Shown one piece after another: positions 25,141 through 34,861 of a DNA stretch of 64,000 nucleotides (within the stretch, counting starts at the first letter, position 1; the number at the start of each line of letters is the position of its first letter). The notes beneath the pieces are model-generated. The model did no database searches, was not told the DNA's origin, and was given only the letters and a program-made list of their open reading frames with translations. The translations under genes were made by a program, and so were the position numbers. Source of the DNA: an uncultured Alistipes sp. (GTDB lineage Bacteria > Bacteroidota > Bacteroidia > Bacteroidales > Rikenellaceae); the NCBI GenBank assembly GCA_947629705.1, contig CANREN010000004.1, positions 55,086 through 119,085 on the forward strand, written 5' to 3'.

Positions 25141-26631
25141 TTATTCGGCGAACAGACCGGCGGCCTTGCGGTATTCCAACCAGCAGAGATAACGGTTCAC
25201 GCGCGCCTGCACATGGGTCTGATGGGCCTGCTGCCAGAGGGTCTGCGCTTCGAGATAGTCCGTAAGCACCTCCGTACCGGCTTGGTAACGCAATCCGCTC
25301 AATCGCAGATTCTCGTCCGCCGCAGCCAGCGACGATTCGGCCAACCGCAACTCCAACTCCGATTCATCGAGGTTGTTCGCCGCCTGTGTCAGCTCCAGCA
25401 GCATCCGTTCGCTGCCGTCCTCCTGCTCCAAACGGGCCTGTTCGTACTTCGCACGGGCCGACCGCATCTTGTTCGAGCGTCCGCCGAAGTGGAAAATCGG
25501 AATCGAGACCTGCACGCCCGCCGTGAAACTCGCCTTGTCCAACAGATAATCGCCGTTCAGTTCGAAGCCGTGCATATAGCCGTAGCGGCCCACCAACCCG
25601 ACCTGCGGCAGCCGCTCGCTGCGGGCCAGCAGCACCTGCTGACGGGCCAGCTCGCTCTTGCGGTCGAGCATCCGGAGCTCGGGGCGGGCCTCCAAATCGG
25701 CCGACGGCGCCGCTGCCGGACAGGCAGGCAGCTCATCGGTTACCTCGATCCGGTCGGTCAGCCGGTGGCCCGTCAGATGACACAGGTTCATCGTCGCCAA
25801 CCGCAGGCCGTTTTCGGCCCGACGCAGGCCGAGTTCGCTGTCGTTCACCTCGACCTGCACGCGCAGCACGTCGTTCTGCTCTTTGAGCCCGTTTTTGCGG
25901 GCGCTCTCGACGTTGCGCAGCAACTCGGCGAGCAGCGCATGATACCGTTCGGCGACATTGCGCAGTTCGCGGGCCCGCAGGACATCGGCATAGGCCCGCG
26001 ACGTCTCGATGACGACCTCCTGTTCGGTCAGCCGCCGGTACTGGACCGCCAACTCGCTGCCGATGCGGGCCATCCGGTAGGCGGTGCGCACCTTGCCGCC
26101 GGCATAGATCGGTTGTTCGAGCTGCACGCCGCCGCCGTAGAGCCAGCCGAGTTTGTAATCGAGATCGACGCCCGGGAAGAGGGCCGAATGACCCGTAGGA
26201 GCCATTTCGGCCGTAAAGACCGGCAGCAGGCCGCCCGCGATGTGCAGACCGCCCGAGGCGTTGGAGTAGAGGGCCGTGCCCGTAGCCGAAACCGAAGGCA
26301 GGAAGTTGGCTTTCATGCTGCGCAGCTCGAATCGGGCCGCCGACAGCTGCTTTTCGGCGGCGGCCAGCGAACGGTTGTTGGCTTTGGCCTGTTCAATGCA
26401 CTCGTCAAGCGTCAGACGGACGACGGTTTGCGCTTCGGCCGCCGGCTGTGCCCGCAGCGATTCGTCCGGGCAGGCCGAAAGGGCCGGAAGAAGGAAAAGC
26501 ACGGCCAACCGCCGCGAAAAGCTCCGGCTGCGAACGGAGTTTCGGGATTGCTTCGGCAACGGAACGGAAATCGTCGATTCGGCGGCTTCCGACAGCCTGC
26601 CGACGGTATGCTTACTAATCATAAGGTTCAT
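25141..26631 (-). CDS. TolC-family outer-membrane efflux protein
   Basis: The ATG at 26631 (ATGA overlap with the RND gene) gives 496 residues. A signal-type hydrophobic stretch lies near residues 40-60 (RRLAVLFLLPALSACPDES) after an unusually long N-terminal lead. A Cys there could be lipidated. The mature part has two TolC repeats with long coiled-coil helices (LTLDECIEQAKANNRSLAAAEKQL, EQNDVLRVQVEVNDSELGLRRAENG). It forms the outer-membrane channel of the tripartite pump encoded upstream. The 700-residue ORF in the track runs into another frame of the RND gene and is rejected. Confidence 0.88.
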   Translation of the reverse strand: MNLMISKHTVGRLSEAAESTISVPLPKQSRNSVRSRSFSRRLAVLFLLPALSACPDESLRAQPAAEAQTVVRLTLDECIEQAKANNRSLAAAEKQLSAARFELRSMKANFLPSVSATGTALYSNASGGLHIAGGLLPVFTAEMAPTGHSALFPGVDLDYKLGWLYGGGVQLEQPIYAGGKVRTAYRMARIGSELAVQYRRLTEQEVVIETSRAYADVLRARELRNVAERYHALLAELLRNVESARKNGLKEQNDVLRVQVEVNDSELGLRRAENGLRLATMNLCHLTGHRLTDRIEVTDELPACPAAAPSADLEARPELRMLDRKSELARQQVLLARSERLPQVGLVGRYGYMHGFELNGDYLLDKASFTAGVQVSIPIFHFGGRSNKMRSARAKYEQARLEQEDGSERMLLELTQAANNLDESELELRLAESSLAAADENLRLSGLRYQAGTEVLTDYLEAQTLWQQAHQTHVQARVNRYLCWLEYRKAAGLFAE

Positions 26632-29600
26632 CGGGACTGCTTGATTTTGAAGAATACGGCATAGAGAATCGGCACGAAGAAGAGCGTGGCGAAGGTGCTG
26701 AACAACAGCCCGCCCATGATGGTGGCGGCCATCGAACCGAACATCGCGTCGCTCAACAGCGGAATCATGCCGAGAATCGTGGTCAGCGAAGCCATCATCA
26801 CGGGCCGCAGACGGCTTTCGGAGCTGGCGATGAGGGCTTCGGCGGGTTCTTTTCCGGCGGCGATCTGGTCGCCGATCTCGTCCATCAGCACGATGCAGTT
26901 CTTCATCATCATGCCGATCAGCCCCAGCACGCCGACGATGGCGCAGAAGGTGAAGGTCTGCCCCGTGATGAGCATGGCGCCGACGACGCCGATGGCGATC
27001 AACGGGATGCCGCACAGGATGATGGTCGGCTTGCGGTAATCGCCGAAGAGGAAGATGAGGATGGCGATCATCAGCACGATGCCCAGCGGCACGTTCTTGA
27101 ACAGATAGCGCATCGTCTGGTCGCTGGCGCCTTTTTCGCCCTGCCACTCCAGCGCATAGCCGGCCGGCAGCGGAATGGCTTCGATGCGTTCGGCCAAGGC
27201 TCGGCGGGCCGCCTCGGTCTCGATGCCCGGCATGGGCGAACACATCATGCGCTGGGCCCGCTGGCCGTTGAAGCGCGGCACGACGGGGTCTTCCCAGGCG
27301 ATTTCGATGCCGCGGCTGATCTGTTTCAGCGGCACGGTCTGCATCAATCGGGCGACCAATTCGTCGCGATCGACGGCCCCCGAACGCAACTGCACCAGCG
27401 TCTGCTCGTCGAGGAGGGAGGCAAGGGCGGGCAGCGTCGAGAAGATCGGTACGTTCTCCAAATTATCCAACGGCCGGCCCTCCGCATCGGTGCATTTCAA
27501 ATAGATCGTATTTTTGTGAATACCCTCGTAGAACGTTCCTACGGGGATGCCGCCGGACGCCGAGAGCATCGACATCGCGACGTTCTGCCGACCGAGCCCC
27601 ATGCGGCGGGCCGACGACTGTTCGTAGTCGATGCGCAATACCGGAATGCGCGGTTCCCAGTCGGTCGTGATCGATTCGACCTCGGGCGTCGTCTCCATGA
27701 TGCGGCGGGCGCTGTCGGCCAGCCGGTGCAGGACGGCGGGATCAGGACCGGTAAACAGCACCTCGATGGGATATTTCTTGAACATCAGATTGTAACGCTT
27801 CAGCTTGACGTAGGCATCCGGATAACGGGCCGTAAGCTCGCGCTGAATCGCGTCGATGTTCTTTTCGAGCGCCCTGGGCGATTCGAAGTCGACGATCAAT
27901 TCGCCGTAGGAGAGCGAGGGGGTGGCGATGCTGCGCACCAGGTTGTAACGCGCCGGCGTGCCGCCCGTCGAGGCGGTAACGTGCGTGATTTCGGGGCGGG
28001 TTTTGAGATAGGCCCCGATTTCGGCGAGGTCGGATCGCACCCGTGCGGAGTTGGTGCCTTCGGGGAGCTTGTACTCCATATAGAGCTGGTCGTAGACCAT
28101 GTCGGGGAAGAATCCGCGGCGCATGAACCGGTAGCCCCATGCGCTCAACCCGACCGCTGCGGCCGCAACCGCGAGGCAGCTCACCCGATGGCGCAATCCG
28201 AATCCGAGCGCGGCCCGCAGCCACCGATAAAACACGCTCTTATTCACGGGCCGGGGCGTGCTGTCGGAGATCGGGGAGTCATTTGCGGCCCGCGGCGAAT
28301 CCTTTGCGGCCGTCGGAACGGCGGCTGCGGGAGCGGGCCGCTTCAGCCAGTGGTCGCACATCAGCGGCACGTGCACGAGGGCGAGAATCCAGCTCAACAG
28401 CAGCGAGACGGCCAGCACGATGAAGAGGTCGCGCACGTAGACGCCGGCGGTGTCGGGCGAAAGGTAGACGGGGAAGAAAGCCAGAATGGCGATCAATGTC
28501 GCGCCCAACAGCGGCATCGCCGTCTTGCGGCCGATGGCCGTGAGGGCTTCGCGGCGCGGTTTGCCGCTCTGGAGATCGACCAGAATGCCGTCGACGATGA
28601 CGATCGCGTTGTCGACCAACATGCCCATCGCCAGGATGAAGGCGCCCAACGACACGCGCTGCATCGTGCCGTCGGTGATCCCCAGCACGAGGAACGACCC
28701 GACGACGATGATCACTAAACTGATGCCGATAATCAACCCGCTGCGGAATCCCATCGTCAGCATCAGGATCCCCACGACGATCGCCACCGATTCCAGCAGG
28801 TTGATCAGGAAGGTGAGCAGCGCATCGGTTACACGCTCCGGTTGATAAAATATCTTGTGGTAGGCGACGCCGGTCGGGAAACGGGTCTCCTGCAACGTTT
28901 TCAGCTTGCGCTCCACCTCGGCGCCCACCTTCACGATGTCGCTGCCCGAAGCGGCGGCCACGGCGATGCCCAGCGCATGTTCGCCGTCGTAGAACAGCTC
29001 GTTGCGAACCGGCTCCTCGAAGCCCGATTCCACGGTGGCGATGTCGCCTAACCGCAGCTGGTCGTCCTCGTGGCCCTGGATGACCATTCCCGCGATCTGT
29101 TCCACGGTGCGGAACTTGTCCGTTACGGTTACGCGGATGCGATCGGGGCCGTTGTCGTAGTAGCCGGCGTAGTAGGTGTCGTTCTGCCCTTTGAGGGTCG
29201 CCAGCACCTCGGCCGGCGAGATGCCTAACGTCGCCATCTTCTCGGGCCGGATCGCAATGTCGATGCAATCGGGCTGTTCGCCGTAAATCTCCACGCGGGC
29301 CACCCCGTCGAGGTCGCCTAATTCGCGTTTCACCAATTCGGCGTACTCCTGCAGCTGGCGTTCGGTCAGCCCGTCGCCCGTGAGCGCATAGAGCATCCCG
29401 TAGACTAACCCGAAGTCGTCGCGCACCGAAACCGACACACCCGAAGGAAGCTGCGGATGGGTATTGTTCACCTTGCGGCGCAGCATATCCCAGCACTGCT
29501 CGATTTGGCTGTCGGGCACGGTGGTGTCCATCTCCACCTGAAGGAGGGCCAGATCGTTGTACGACCAGCTGGACACTTCGTGCACCTCGCCGATGGTGCG

Positions 29601-29816
29601 GATGCTCTTTTCGAGCGGATCGGCAACCTCCATTTCGACCTCGTGCGCCGAAGCGCCCGGGTAGACGGCCACGACCATCGCCTGTTTGACCTTGATCTCG
29701 GGGTCTTCGAGCTTGCTCATGTCGTAGATCGACAGCAGGCCGCCGCCCACCAACACGGCGAGCACGAAATAGACGAGCTTCTTATTGGCAAAGGCCCATG
29801 CGCCGAAGTCCATCAT
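26628..29816 (-). CDS. RND-family multidrug efflux permease (AcrB-like)
   Basis: The product has 1062 residues and 12 predicted helices with two large periplasmic loops. The first helix (KKLVYFVLAVLVGGGLLSIY) and porter-domain motif (VVAVYPGASAHEVEMEVADPLEKSI) are typical. The proton-relay segment GMLVDNAIVIVDGILVDLQSG in TM4 keeps its acidic pair. A second half with PVMMASLTTILGMIPLL closes the pump. It exchanges protons for hydrophobic or amphiphilic compounds together with the neighbouring adaptor and TolC-like channel; both junctions are 4-nt ATGA overlaps, so the operon is tightly coupled. Confidence 0.95.
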   Translation of the reverse strand: MMDFGAWAFANKKLVYFVLAVLVGGGLLSIYDMSKLEDPEIKVKQAMVVAVYPGASAHEVEMEVADPLEKSIRTIGEVHEVSSWSYNDLALLQVEMDTTVPDSQIEQCWDMLRRKVNNTHPQLPSGVSVSVRDDFGLVYGMLYALTGDGLTERQLQEYAELVKRELGDLDGVARVEIYGEQPDCIDIAIRPEKMATLGISPAEVLATLKGQNDTYYAGYYDNGPDRIRVTVTDKFRTVEQIAGMVIQGHEDDQLRLGDIATVESGFEEPVRNELFYDGEHALGIAVAAASGSDIVKVGAEVERKLKTLQETRFPTGVAYHKIFYQPERVTDALLTFLINLLESVAIVVGILMLTMGFRSGLIIGISLVIIVVGSFLVLGITDGTMQRVSLGAFILAMGMLVDNAIVIVDGILVDLQSGKPRREALTAIGRKTAMPLLGATLIAILAFFPVYLSPDTAGVYVRDLFIVLAVSLLLSWILALVHVPLMCDHWLKRPAPAAAVPTAAKDSPRAANDSPISDSTPRPVNKSVFYRWLRAALGFGLRHRVSCLAVAAAAVGLSAWGYRFMRRGFFPDMVYDQLYMEYKLPEGTNSARVRSDLAEIGAYLKTRPEITHVTASTGGTPARYNLVRSIATPSLSYGELIVDFESPRALEKNIDAIQRELTARYPDAYVKLKRYNLMFKKYPIEVLFTGPDPAVLHRLADSARRIMETTPEVESITTDWEPRIPVLRIDYEQSSARRMGLGRQNVAMSMLSASGGIPVGTFYEGIHKNTIYLKCTDAEGRPLDNLENVPIFSTLPALASLLDEQTLVQLRSGAVDRDELVARLMQTVPLKQISRGIEIAWEDPVVPRFNGQRAQRMMCSPMPGIETEAARRALAERIEAIPLPAGYALEWQGEKGASDQTMRYLFKNVPLGIVLMIAILIFLFGDYRKPTIILCGIPLIAIGVVGAMLITGQTFTFCAIVGVLGLIGMMMKNCIVLMDEIGDQIAAGKEPAEALIASSESRLRPVMMASLTTILGMIPLLSDAMFGSMAATIMGGLLFSTFATLFFVPILYAVFFKIKQSR

Positions 29817-30868
29817 AGCAGTCCTCCCACATTGGTTGTCGATGCGTCGGCCATCGGCGCCACCTTTTGGCCTTCGTGCAGGCTGTGCACGCCGGCCGTA
29901 ACGATCCGTTCACCGGCAGTGAGCTGCGGCCCCACGACCGCCGTGCCGTCGGAATGCAGATGCAGGACCTGCACGGCCCGTTTGCTGACGGTGCTGTCGG
30001 CATCGAGCATCCAGACGCAGCTTTGCGCTCCGTCGTCGAAAAGCGCTGTGGCGGGGATGCTGCTGCGGCGCTCCTCCGACGGCCGGAACGTGATGCCGAC
30101 CATCGTGTTCATGCCCGGGGCGGGCATCGGATCGGTGTGAGGGGCGATGCCGAGCCGCATGGTGTAGAGTTGGTTCGCATTGGCCTTGGGGCTGATGCTC
30201 AACAGCGTGAGCGGAATCCTGCGGTCGGGCCAGAAATCGAACCTCCCTTCGAAACCGGCGAACTCGCCGCGCCGGACGTACTCCGAGCCCGGGATGTTGA
30301 TCTCGACCTCCGGAGCACCGCCCGAGACGAGGTTCACGACGGGCATTCCGGCCCCGATGACCGTGCCGCGGTCGAGCAGATGACGCTGTACGAATCCGTC
30401 GAACGGCGCCCGCAACTCGGTATCGGCCAGCTGGTTCTTGCAGTTCCGGTACTTCGCTTCGATCTGCTGCAATCCGTAGCGGGCCTTGTCGTAATCGTCA
30501 TCGGTCGCCGCGCCGTCGGCATGGAGCGCCATGACCCGTTTGGCCTGCGCCTTGATCCGGCTGTATTCGGCCTCGACGGCCTCCAACTGCAACCGATAGT
30601 CGCGCGGATCTAATTCGACGAGCACCTGTCCCTGCCGGACGGCCGCCCCCTCCGCAACCAAAAAACGTTGCAGCGTTCCGGCGACCTTGAAGCCTAAATT
30701 GACCTCTTGGGCCGCCTTGACCCGCCCCGGAAATTCGAGCATCCGCGATGCTCCGTAGGCTTCGACCGTGCCGGTCTGCACGGTCGGCAACCGTTCGCCT
30801 TGCTTTTGCGGGCCGGAGCATCCGACCGCCAGCAACAACCCCCAAACGAAAATTCGTGTTCGCATCAT
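29813..30868 (-). CDS. RND efflux periplasmic adaptor (membrane fusion lipoprotein)
   Basis: The ATG at 30868 gives 351 residues with a lipoprotein signal (MMRTRIFVWGLLLAVGCSGP, lipobox LAVGC). The body has the adaptor layout: barrel-sandwich half (VNLGFKVAGTLQRFLVAEGAAVRQGQVLVELDP), a helical hairpin (YSRIKAQAKRVMALH), the second lipoyl half (LRAPFDGFVQRHLLDRGTVI) and a C-terminal beta domain. It links the permease with the TolC-like channel. It is the first gene of the efflux operon. The ORF-track start at 30946 adds 26 residues ahead of the signal peptide. Confidence 0.93.
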   Translation of the reverse strand: MMRTRIFVWGLLLAVGCSGPQKQGERLPTVQTGTVEAYGASRMLEFPGRVKAAQEVNLGFKVAGTLQRFLVAEGAAVRQGQVLVELDPRDYRLQLEAVEAEYSRIKAQAKRVMALHADGAATDDDYDKARYGLQQIEAKYRNCKNQLADTELRAPFDGFVQRHLLDRGTVIGAGMPVVNLVSGGAPEVEINIPGSEYVRRGEFAGFEGRFDFWPDRRIPLTLLSISPKANANQLYTMRLGIAPHTDPMPAPGMNTMVGITFRPSEERRSSIPATALFDDGAQSCVWMLDADSTVSKRAVQVLHLHSDGTAVVGPQLTAGERIVTAGVHSLHEGQKVAPMADASTTNVGGLL

Positions 30869-31042
30869 CTTGTTTTTTCCTTTTCCTTGTTCCGTTCCGA
30901 TCGTTTTGCAACATCCGCACGGCCGGAACGCACCTATCCCTGCCAATCGGCAAAGTTAAGCAATTTACCGGTTCCCGATGATGCCTGAATGACGTTATTA
31001 TTGTCCTATTTGTAGGATTTTTTTCGGCCGCACGCATTCTGG

Positions 31043-31258
31043 GGTGGTGGCTATATACCCTTCCGCACCGAATCGAGTCGGCGGATGGGTTTGCATCGCT
31101 GCCGGTCGCGTTGCTCGCGGCAAAGCCGCGTTTGCAGGCTTGACCCACCCCCAAGCCCCCGCCTTGGCGGGGGCTTCTGTCGGAACCCGCAAGGTCTTAC
31201 GGTTTCGGTTTGCCGCCGGTATAAATCCGCAGGTAATCGCCATTTTTTTGTTTTTCCG
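31043..31258 (-). repeat. Dispersed repeat RPT1, full-length copy E
   Basis: On the minus strand it reads GCGATTACCTGCGGATTTAT, AAACCGAAACCGTAAGACCT, a CCCCCGCCAAGGCGGGGG hairpin, GGGTCAAGCCTGCAAACGCG, a CGCGGCTTTGCCGCG hairpin and CCGCCGACTCGATTCGGTGC, ending GTATATAGCCACC. It lies between the divergent efflux operon and metK. Confidence 0.85.
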
Positions 31259-31268
31259 AAAAAATACC

Positions 31269-31276
31269 TATCTTTG
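31269..31276 (+). promoter_or_regulatory. Promoter -7 element of metK
   Basis: TATCTTTG lies 202 bp before the metK start codon, implying a leader of about 195 nt. I see an A/T-rich leader with a TATTAACTGACCGAGCGGTT stretch but cannot assign a riboswitch class. Confidence 0.6.
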
Positions 31277-31478
31277 CCGTCCCGTCTGTCAAGCGGGAAA
31301 TGTGGAAAGATTTGACTGATTGCAAACCACAATAAAAAAATCGCTAAAACAGCTCTTTTTATTCATTATCAGCCGATTTTTCCCCGTTTTTATTAACTGA
31401 CCGAGCGGTTCCGCGCTTTCCGTGGATTTTCGGCACATGCCCGAAAAGCGTGCGCACCGCATGAAAAATTAATAAAAA

Positions 31479-32783
31479 ATGGGCTTTTTATTTACGTCCG
31501 AGTCGGTGTCCGAGGGACACCCCGACAAGGTAGCGGATCAGATTTCCGATGCCATTCTCGACGAATACCTTCGTCGCGATCCCGATTCCAAAGTCGCCTG
31601 CGAGACGCTCTGCACCACCGGGTTGGTGGTCGTCTCCGGCGAAGTGCGCTCCCAAGCCTCCGTCGATGTGCAGGAGGTCGCCCGCCGCGTGATCGGCCGG
31701 ATCGGTTACACCAGGAGCGCGTATCAGTTCGACTGCAATTCGTGCGGCATTCTGTCGGCCATCCACGGTCAGTCGTCCGACATCAACCAAGGCGTCGTGC
31801 GCGAGACCGAGGAGCAGCAGGGCGCCGGCGACCAGGGCATCATGTTCGGTTACGCCTGCAACGAAACGCGCGAGAAGATGCCGGCGACGCTGATTCTTTC
31901 GCATGTGATTCTCAAGGAGCTGGCTTCGATCCGCCGCGAAGGGAAGGTGATGACCTACCTGCGGCCGGATTCCAAGTCGCAGGTTACGATCGAGTACGAC
32001 GAACAGACCAACCATCCGAAGCGCGTGCATACGATCGTCGTCTCGACGCAGCACGACGAATTCATCCTGCCGGGCAACGGTCTGACCGAAAAGGAGGCCG
32101 AACAACGGATGCAGCAGCAGATTCGCGAAGACGTGCGGACGATTCTGATTCCGCGGGTCAAGGCCCGTCTCGAACGGGCGAACGACCAGCTCGCCGAGTT
32201 GATCGGCGACGATTACATCCTGCATGTCAATCCGACGGGCAAGTTCGTTATCGGCGGCCCGCACGGCGACACGGGGCTCACGGGCCGCAAGATCATCGTC
32301 GACACCTACGGCGGCCGCGGGGCGCACGGCGGCGGCGCCTTCTCGGGCAAGGACGCCTCGAAAGTCGACCGGTCGGCTGCCTACGCGGCACGGCATATCG
32401 CCAAAAATTTGGTCGCGGCGGGTGTCGCCGAAGAGGTGTTGGTGGAGCTGTCCTATGCCATCGGCATCGCCGAACCGCTGTCGATCTACGTCGACACCTA
32501 CCGTTCGCCGCGTCCGAAAGCGTTGGCAGGCATGACCGACGGCGAGATCGCCCGTCGCATCGGCAAACTCTTCGATCTGCGGCCGGCAGCCATCGTGCGG
32601 CGGTTCGGGTTGAAAAATCCGATCTTCGAAGCGACGGCCTCCTACGGACATTTCGGCAACCGCCCCTTCACCCGCACGGAAAAGGTGTGGGAGAATGGCC
32701 GCGAGGTCGAGCGCGAAATCGAATACTTCGGTTGGGAAAAACTCGACGCCGTGGATCTTATCCGGAAAGAGTTCGGATTGTAG
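31479..32783 (+). CDS. metK: S-adenosylmethionine synthase
   Basis: The product has 434 residues and makes SAM from methionine and ATP as a homotetramer. Motifs include [20 protein letters not shown] at the N-terminus, the ATP-site [16 protein letters not shown] and the P-loop [22 protein letters not shown]. It is about 40 residues longer than the E. coli enzyme, as is usual in Bacteroidetes. A long leader and an intrinsic terminator mark it as a single-gene unit. Confidence 0.98.
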   Translation: MGFLFTSESVSEGHPDKVADQISDAILDEYLRRDPDSKVACETLCTTGLVVVSGEVRSQASVDVQEVARRVIGRIGYTRSAYQFDCNSCGILSAIHGQSSDINQGVVRETEEQQGAGDQGIMFGYACNETREKMPATLILSHVILKELASIRREGKVMTYLRPDSKSQVTIEYDEQTNHPKRVHTIVVSTQHDEFILPGNGLTEKEAEQRMQQQIREDVRTILIPRVKARLERANDQLAELIGDDYILHVNPTGKFVIGGPHGDTGLTGRKIIVDTYGGRGAHGGGAFSGKDASKVDRSAAYAARHIAKNLVAAGVAEEVLVELSYAIGIAEPLSIYVDTYRSPRPKALAGMTDGEIARRIGKLFDLRPAAIVRRFGLKNPIFEATASYGHFGNRPFTRTEKVWENGREVEREIEYFGWEKLDAVDLIRKEFGL

Positions 32784-32806
32784 GCGGAATTTCTTGTTGC
32801 GATTTA

Positions 32807-32841
32807 GGGCGGCGACATACACATGTTGCCGCCCTTTTTTT
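32807..32841 (+). terminator. Intrinsic terminator of metK
   Basis: GGGCGGCGACAT / ATGTTGCCGCCC with one mismatch and a short loop is followed by TTTTTTT. Confidence 0.9.
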
Positions 32842-32913
32842 CATCCGAACGTACCCCATACGGCCCGAAGGAAGCCATTCGGTACACTTTTTCGGAATTT
32901 TCGACCAAATTAT

Positions 32914-32944
32914 TTGGCCGAGGGATTTTGTTTTCCTACCTTTG
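32914..32944 (+). promoter_or_regulatory. Promoter of the FadL-like gene
   Basis: TTGG (TTG at 32914-32916) and TACCTTTG (32937-32944) are 20 bp apart, a near-consensus Bacteroidetes promoter. The leader is about 135 nt. Confidence 0.75.
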
Positions 32945-33083
32945 CGGCGTTTTCTTTTTCCTCGGGTGCGCGGCATTCCGATCGATCCGGACCTCGTCCG
33001 ACTTCGCTCGCGACCGGCACGACCTCGACGAAAAGTTGCCGAATCCGCAAGGGTTCGTTTTTATCCACCCAAACGTTCCGTTT

Positions 33084-34568
33084 ATGAAAAAATCATTCTT
33101 ATTAATTTGGTTGATAGGCTATTGTACCGGTGCGGCAGCCGAAGGTTATCAGGTGAACAACATGTCGGCCCGACAGTCCGGCATGGGACACGTCGGCGCT
33201 GCCATGCAGCTCGGTTGCGAATCCATCTTTTTCAATCCGGCGGCAACCGCTTTCCAGCAATCGCACTTCGACCTTTCGGCCGGTCTGACCGGCATCGCCT
33301 CGAACTGCCGCTTCCAGACCCTGCCGACGGTCGAAAACGGCTACCAGCCGGGCCCCGTCGAGAAATCCCACAACTTCGCCACCCCGCTGCACATCTATTT
33401 CAGCTACAAACCGTCGGATCGCTGGGCCGTCGGTCTGGGCTTCTATACGCCCGACGGTTCGTCGGTCGAGTGGGACGACAACTGGTCGGGGGCCCATCTC
33501 GTGCAGAAGATCAGTCTGGCAGCCTATACGTTCCAGCCGACCGTGTCGTTCAAAATCTGCGACCGGCTCTCCATCGGAGCGGGCTTGACCATCACGTGGG
33601 GCAATTTCGACCTGTCGCGGTCGATGCTGCCCATCGGCGGCGGCAACCGAAGCCTCGCGGCCGGATTCACGCAGTTGGAGGGCTTGCTCGGAATGGCGGG
33701 CGGACAGCTCGGCTTGAGCCCCGAACAGATCGCCGCCTACCAGACCCAGGCCCAGGCCGGTGCGAACTATTTCGCGAACAATCTGACCGATGCGCCGATC
33801 GTTGCGGCCCGGTTGAAGGGCTCGGCCGGCGTGGAGATCGGACTCAACGCCGGCGCGCTGTTTCAAATCAACGACGCATGGTCGATCGGCATGACGTGGC
33901 GGTCGCGGGTGGACATGAAGGTGGGCGCAGGACACGCCACGCTGGACTACGGCTCGCCCGAAGCACAGCAGTACCTCGCTTTTCTGAATCAGGCGATGAC
34001 GATGGCCGGACGGGATGCCGTCATTCCGGGGATCGACCGCGGAACGTTCCATGCCGAGCTGCCGCTGCCGACGTCGGTAACGTGGGGCGTGTCGTTCCGT
34101 CCGACGCCCGAATGGGAGTTCGGCGTCGACCTGCAATGGGTCGGCTGGTCGGCCTACAAGTCGCTGACGGTCGCGTTCAACGAACCCGAATCGGGTCTCG
34201 AACCGATCTATTCGGTGAAGAATTATTCCAATACGCTGGCGTTCCGCTTCGGCGGCGAGTATCGGGCCTGCCGGTTCGCAACGGTGCGCGCGGGCATGTA
34301 TGTCGACGAGAGCCCCGTGAGCAGCGACTACCTCAATCCGGAGACCCCGTCGATGACGAAAGTATCCTATACGTTCGGACTGACACTGCGTCCGGCGAAA
34401 CGCATGACGCTCGATCTGGCCTACTGCTTCATCTCGGCGGCCGATCCCGAACGCACGGGTTCCTACCCGATTTACAGTTATCCCGACGGCAGGCTGACCG
34501 AAGTCTTCTCGGGCAATTACAAGCTGCACGCCAACGTCTTTTCGGTCGGCGTGGGGTTCCATTTCTGA
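33084..34568 (+). CDS. OmpP1/FadL/TodX-family outer-membrane transporter
   Basis: The ATG at 33084 gives 494 residues with a short signal peptide (MKKSFLLIWLIGYCTGAAA). The N-terminal motif NNMSARQSGMGHVGAAMQLGCESIFFNPAATAF is diagnostic of the FadL hatch region. The rest is a beta-barrel closing with VFSVGVGFHF. It likely passes long-chain fatty acids or other hydrophobic molecules across the outer membrane. The upstream ORF extension from 32823 is non-coding and contains the promoter. Confidence 0.92.
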   Translation: MKKSFLLIWLIGYCTGAAAEGYQVNNMSARQSGMGHVGAAMQLGCESIFFNPAATAFQQSHFDLSAGLTGIASNCRFQTLPTVENGYQPGPVEKSHNFATPLHIYFSYKPSDRWAVGLGFYTPDGSSVEWDDNWSGAHLVQKISLAAYTFQPTVSFKICDRLSIGAGLTITWGNFDLSRSMLPIGGGNRSLAAGFTQLEGLLGMAGGQLGLSPEQIAAYQTQAQAGANYFANNLTDAPIVAARLKGSAGVEIGLNAGALFQINDAWSIGMTWRSRVDMKVGAGHATLDYGSPEAQQYLAFLNQAMTMAGRDAVIPGIDRGTFHAELPLPTSVTWGVSFRPTPEWEFGVDLQWVGWSAYKSLTVAFNEPESGLEPIYSVKNYSNTLAFRFGGEYRACRFATVRAGMYVDESPVSSDYLNPETPSMTKVSYTFGLTLRPAKRMTLDLAYCFISAADPERTGSYPIYSYPDGRLTEVFSGNYKLHANVFSVGVGFHF

Positions 34569-34737
34569 CGGCCCGATCCGCGAAGTGCCGAATCATTCAA
34601 CGGGTTGCCGCACCTTGCGTCGCGGCGGCCCGATTTTTTTTGATCCCCGTAACCGGCGCAGGAGGTGCCGCTTTCAGAAGCGGCCGTATCGGAAAGCGTG
34701 TTCACACAGGTCGATCCGTGCCAGTTCATAAAAATTT

Positions 34738-34819
34738 CGTATCTTTGGCTGCGCCGAAGATACTCCCGCTCGGCAAAACAAAACATGTTTTGTTTTGCCC
34801 TCGCTTATTCGTATCTTTG
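34738..34819 (+). promoter_or_regulatory. Promoter-bearing palindromic element, flippase copy
   Basis: TATCTTTG occurs at both ends (34740-34747 and 34812-34819), both facing the flippase. Between them lies a perfect 28-bp palindrome (34772-34799, GGCAAAACAAAACATG and its complement). The TTG at 34790-34792, 19 bp before the second -7 box, lies in the palindrome arm. The element is the inverted near-copy of the one before efp. Confidence 0.8.
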
Positions 34820-34861
34820 CCGCATCTGTATAATTAGGTGTCGGAGAGATTGCAGGTGCCC

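Noticed and set aside
25141-27243. 700-residue ORF covering the TolC-like gene and part of the RND gene
   Set aside because: The N-terminal 200 residues are a shadow of the RND permease; the ATGA overlap at 26631 marks the true start.
30998-31332. Several ORFs within RPT1 (for example VPTEAPAKAGAWGWVKPANA)
   Set aside because: Open in both strands because of the GC-rich repeat; copies carry indels that break every frame, so no protein is conserved.
31742-34837. 1031-residue ORF across metK and the FadL-like gene
   Set aside because: It is an off-frame Arg-rich translation of two clear genes and crosses a terminator and a promoter.
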